Assembly: GCF_002915175.1 (NCBI RefSeq)
Contig: NZ_NXEJ01000008.1
Coordinates: 779,096-843,095, forward strand
Source of the DNA: Agrobacterium rosae
GTDB lineage: Bacteria; Pseudomonadota; Alphaproteobacteria; Rhizobiales; Rhizobiaceae
DNA length: 64,000 bases
Direction of reading: 5' to 3'
Position 1 is the stretch's first letter. Every line of letters starts with the position of its first letter. The notes beneath the pieces were generated by a model. The model searched no databases, was not told the DNA's origin, and saw nothing but the letters and a program-made list of their open reading frames with translations. Both the position numbers and the translations under genes were made by a program. Positions 62,682 to 64,000 of the stretch are shown here, in pieces.

Positions 62682-63434
62682 ATGAGCGGTACAATTCTCA
62701 TCACCGGTGCAACATCCGGATTTGGAAAGGCGACAGCCAGACTATTTGCAAAGGATGGGTGGAAGGTCATCGGCACGGGCCGCCGTGCGGATCGTTTGGC
62801 GGAACTGGGTGCGGAACTTGGATCAGCCTTTCACGGCATGGTGTTCGACATCATCGATGAGGAGGCAATGCGTTTGGAATTCGAAGCGCTTCCCGCCGAA
62901 TTCAGGGATATCGACGTCCTCGTCAACAATGCTGGTCTTGCACTTGGCACAGGCCCCGCGCCGCAGGTGCCGCTCAAGGATTGGCACACCATGGTCAACA
63001 CGAACATCACCGGCCTGCTCAATATCACGCATCACGTTCTACCAGTGCTGATCGAGCGTCGCGGTATGGTCATCAACATGTCGTCTGTCGCCGCCCACTG
63101 GCCCTATGCTGGCGGCAATGTCTATGCGGCAACCAAAGCATTTCTGCGCCAGTTTTCTCTCGGTCTGCGGTCAGATATGCACGGCAAAGGCGTCCGCGTC
63201 ACCTCGATAGAGCCAGGCATGTGCGAAACGGAATTCACCGTCGTGCGCACCGGCGGCAATCAGGAAGCATCCGATAACCTCTACAAGGGGGTAAAGCCGA
63301 TTGTTTCTGAGGATATCGCCAATACGATCCACTGGGTCGCGTCGCAGCCGAAGCATATCAACATCAACAGCATCGAGCTGATGCCGGTCAACCAGTCCTT
63401 TGCTGGCTTTCAGGTCCATCGCGATACGCAGTGA
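62682..63434 (+). CDS. SDR-family oxidoreductase (YdfG-like)
   Basis: The 250-residue short-chain dehydrogenase has the cofactor motif TGATSGFGKATARLF with Arg in GTGRRADRL (NADP preference), NNAG, and the catalytic Ser-Tyr-Lys in NMSSVAAHWPYAGGNVYAAT. The sequence is close to YdfG, the NADP-dependent 3-hydroxy acid (L-allo-threonine, serine) dehydrogenase. The role is probably reduction of malonic-semialdehyde-type compounds; this is by family only. Confidence 0.9.
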   Translation: MSGTILITGATSGFGKATARLFAKDGWKVIGTGRRADRLAELGAELGSAFHGMVFDIIDEEAMRLEFEALPAEFRDIDVLVNNAGLALGTGPAPQVPLKDWHTMVNTNITGLLNITHHVLPVLIERRGMVINMSSVAAHWPYAGGNVYAATKAFLRQFSLGLRSDMHGKGVRVTSIEPGMCETEFTVVRTGGNQEASDNLYKGVKPIVSEDIANTIHWVASQPKHININSIELMPVNQSFAGFQVHRDTQ

Positions 63435-63490
63435 TCAGCATATGAGAATGTGATGAAAAACGAGGCAGTCATTGCTGAGCCATGCAATAA

Positions 63491-63506
63491 TGCATTGCTG
63501 CATTGC
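63491..63506 (+). repeat. Tandem octamer upstream of the small RNA
   Basis: TGCATTGC occurs twice in direct succession, preceded by GCAATAA which can pair with it. It lies 52 bases before the first stem of the small RNA and may be part of its control region. Confidence 0.5.
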
Positions 63507-63557
63507 GAGACTTGCTCTGTTTAATTTTTTCAGGAGCGCTATATTCAAATCATCGAA

Positions 63558-63676
63558 GCGGCGCACTCCTCCTCCCAGCGTCGCGAGATGTGGATCAGCA
63601 GCACTCCTCCTCCCAGTTGCTGATCAAGTTTAAAGCCTGCCGCACCTCCTCCCGCGGCAGGCTTTTTCCTTTTTAG
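63558..63676 (+). ncRNA. Small RNA with three stem-loops displaying CUCCUCC anti-Shine-Dalgarno loops
   Basis: Three hairpins follow one another. H1 63558-63584 has a 7-bp stem and loop ACTCCTCCTCCCA. H2 63593-63625 has a 10-bp stem and the same 13-base loop. H3 63633-63664 has an 11-bp stem, loop ACCTCCTCCC, and is followed by TTTCCTTTTT as a terminator. Each loop is complementary to ribosome-binding sites (GGAGG). This matches the CCUCCUCCC-motif RNAs of Alphaproteobacteria (CcsR, 'cuckoo' RNAs), here with the motif in the terminator loop as well. There is no open frame across the region. The exact 5' end is not determined; CTATAT at 63539 could be a -10 element, which would place the start a few bases before H1. 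Confidence 0.85.
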
Positions 63677-63683
63677 CACCCTT

Positions 63684-64000
63684 TTAAATTCGAATGTCGC
63701 GTGATCTCAGCATCGACTGAATGTTCACCACTGATCCAGTCTCGATAGAGGCATTGGCTGCAATGCCTGTCAGAATGGACCATGCCCCTGAGACGTGGTC
63801 CGAGGCGCGGTTGAAACGATCCGGCTCCATGGTCTCAGGGGCAAAGATGTAGCCCAGCATGACCGGGTCGGCACCCCCGTGATTCCCCGTTGCCTTGGGA
63901 ACTTCGATCATCCTCGGCTTTTCACCGGCCAGATGCAGTTCGGTGGTGATTGCCTCTTCGTCTGCATGATCGCGCACCCCGCCAAACACGCCATGCACCT
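63684..64000 (-). CDS. Gfo/Idh/MocA-type oxidoreductase, partial (5' part beyond window)
   Basis: Only the C-terminal 105 residues are in the window; the frame is open to the right edge, so the gene continues outside. GNHGGADPVMLGYIFAPE and the helix near SGAWSILTGIAANASIETG match the C-terminal end of Gfo/Idh/MocA dehydrogenases with the HGGAD element. The substrate is unknown. It is convergent with the small RNA, whose terminator ends just after this gene's stop. Confidence 0.75.
   Translation of the reverse strand, partial: VHGVFGGVRDHADEEAITTELHLAGEKPRMIEVPKATGNHGGADPVMLGYIFAPETMEPDRFNRASDHVSGAWSILTGIAANASIETGSVVNIQSMLRSRDIRI

Noticed and set aside
63511-63545. Heat-shock sigma factor promoter (CTTG ... 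CTATAT) for the small RNA
   Set aside because: The boxes are separated by about 22 bases or more, too far for a normal RpoH promoter, so it was not listed as a feature.
63540-63676. CRISPR-like array because of the repeated CTCCTCC motif
   Set aside because: Repeats are loops of three different hairpins with unlike stems and the last is a terminator; there are no regular spacers.

Overview
The window looks like chromosomal DNA of a Rhizobiaceae member of the Agrobacterium/Rhizobium group. The pointers are: a cmk-rpsA block next to a TIGR02300 'FYDLN' protein gene and tRNA-Ala; a short RNase D without HRDC domain; many ABC uptake operons; EcfG-type stress promoters; and a high-GC, densely packed gene layout. 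I did not run any database search; all calls come from reading the sequence and from memory of protein families.

Layout. (1) 1-13.0 kb: a long + strand catabolic operon. It holds two tandem polysaccharide-deacetylase/PuuE-like hydrolases, a LeuC/LeuD-type hydro-lyase pair, a Tat-exported type-1 binding protein with a complete branched-chain-amino-acid-type ABC importer, a PEP mutase/isocitrate lyase-family C-C lyase, an FAD-dependent dehydrogenase/reductase and two tandem Asp/Glu/hydantoin-racemase-fold proteins. It ends in a terminator and is flanked by a HutC-type GntR regulator on the other strand. The gene set does not match any pathway I can name and is the best candidate for an undescribed system. 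(2) 13.1-16.3 kb: small stress-type genes (DUF883-like, hypotheticals, DUF4112), some with EcfG-like promoters, around dinB. (3) 16.3-19.0 kb: a PhoP/PhoQ-like two-component system divergent from an exported OB-fold protein. (4) 19.0-29.3 kb: a chemotaxis-type operon on the minus strand (STAS, cheY, cheA, cheW, two receptors, cheW, cheR, cheB), followed by a ParA-like ATPase that may position the array. (5) 29.3-30.2 kb: AT-richer non-coding DNA with a probable relic of an acyl-homoserine-lactone synthase gene. (6) 30.2-36.5 kb: a sugar ABC importer operon with a sugar isomerase and a Gfo/Idh/MocA oxidoreductase. (7) 36.5-42.5 kb: an endonuclease/exonuclease-fold protein, a cardiolipin synthase-like phospholipase D, an L,D-transpeptidase lipoprotein, a TusA-like protein and the queCDE operon. 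(8) 42.6-51.9 kb: an exported PAP2 acid phosphatase under a clear Pho box, then a ferric-siderophore system (ABC importer, TonB receptor, AraC regulator) with an AraC-type tandem operator before the receptor. (9) 52-55.9 kb: an FCD GntR regulator, a small exported protein, LtrA and a luciferase-like monooxygenase. (10) 56-64 kb: housekeeping genes (tRNA-Ala, TIGR02300, cmk, rpsA, rnd, nucleoside deoxyribosyltransferase, SDR). A small RNA follows whose three stem-loops all display CUCCUCC anti-Shine-Dalgarno loops, and the window ends in a partial Gfo/Idh/MocA gene.

The most striking items are the first catabolic operon, whose racemase-fold pair lacks both catalytic cysteines; the triple anti-SD-loop small RNA; the ParA gene joined to the chemotaxis operon; the Pho box on the PAP2 phosphatase; the tandem AraC-type repeats before the siderophore receptor; and the LuxI-like relic.
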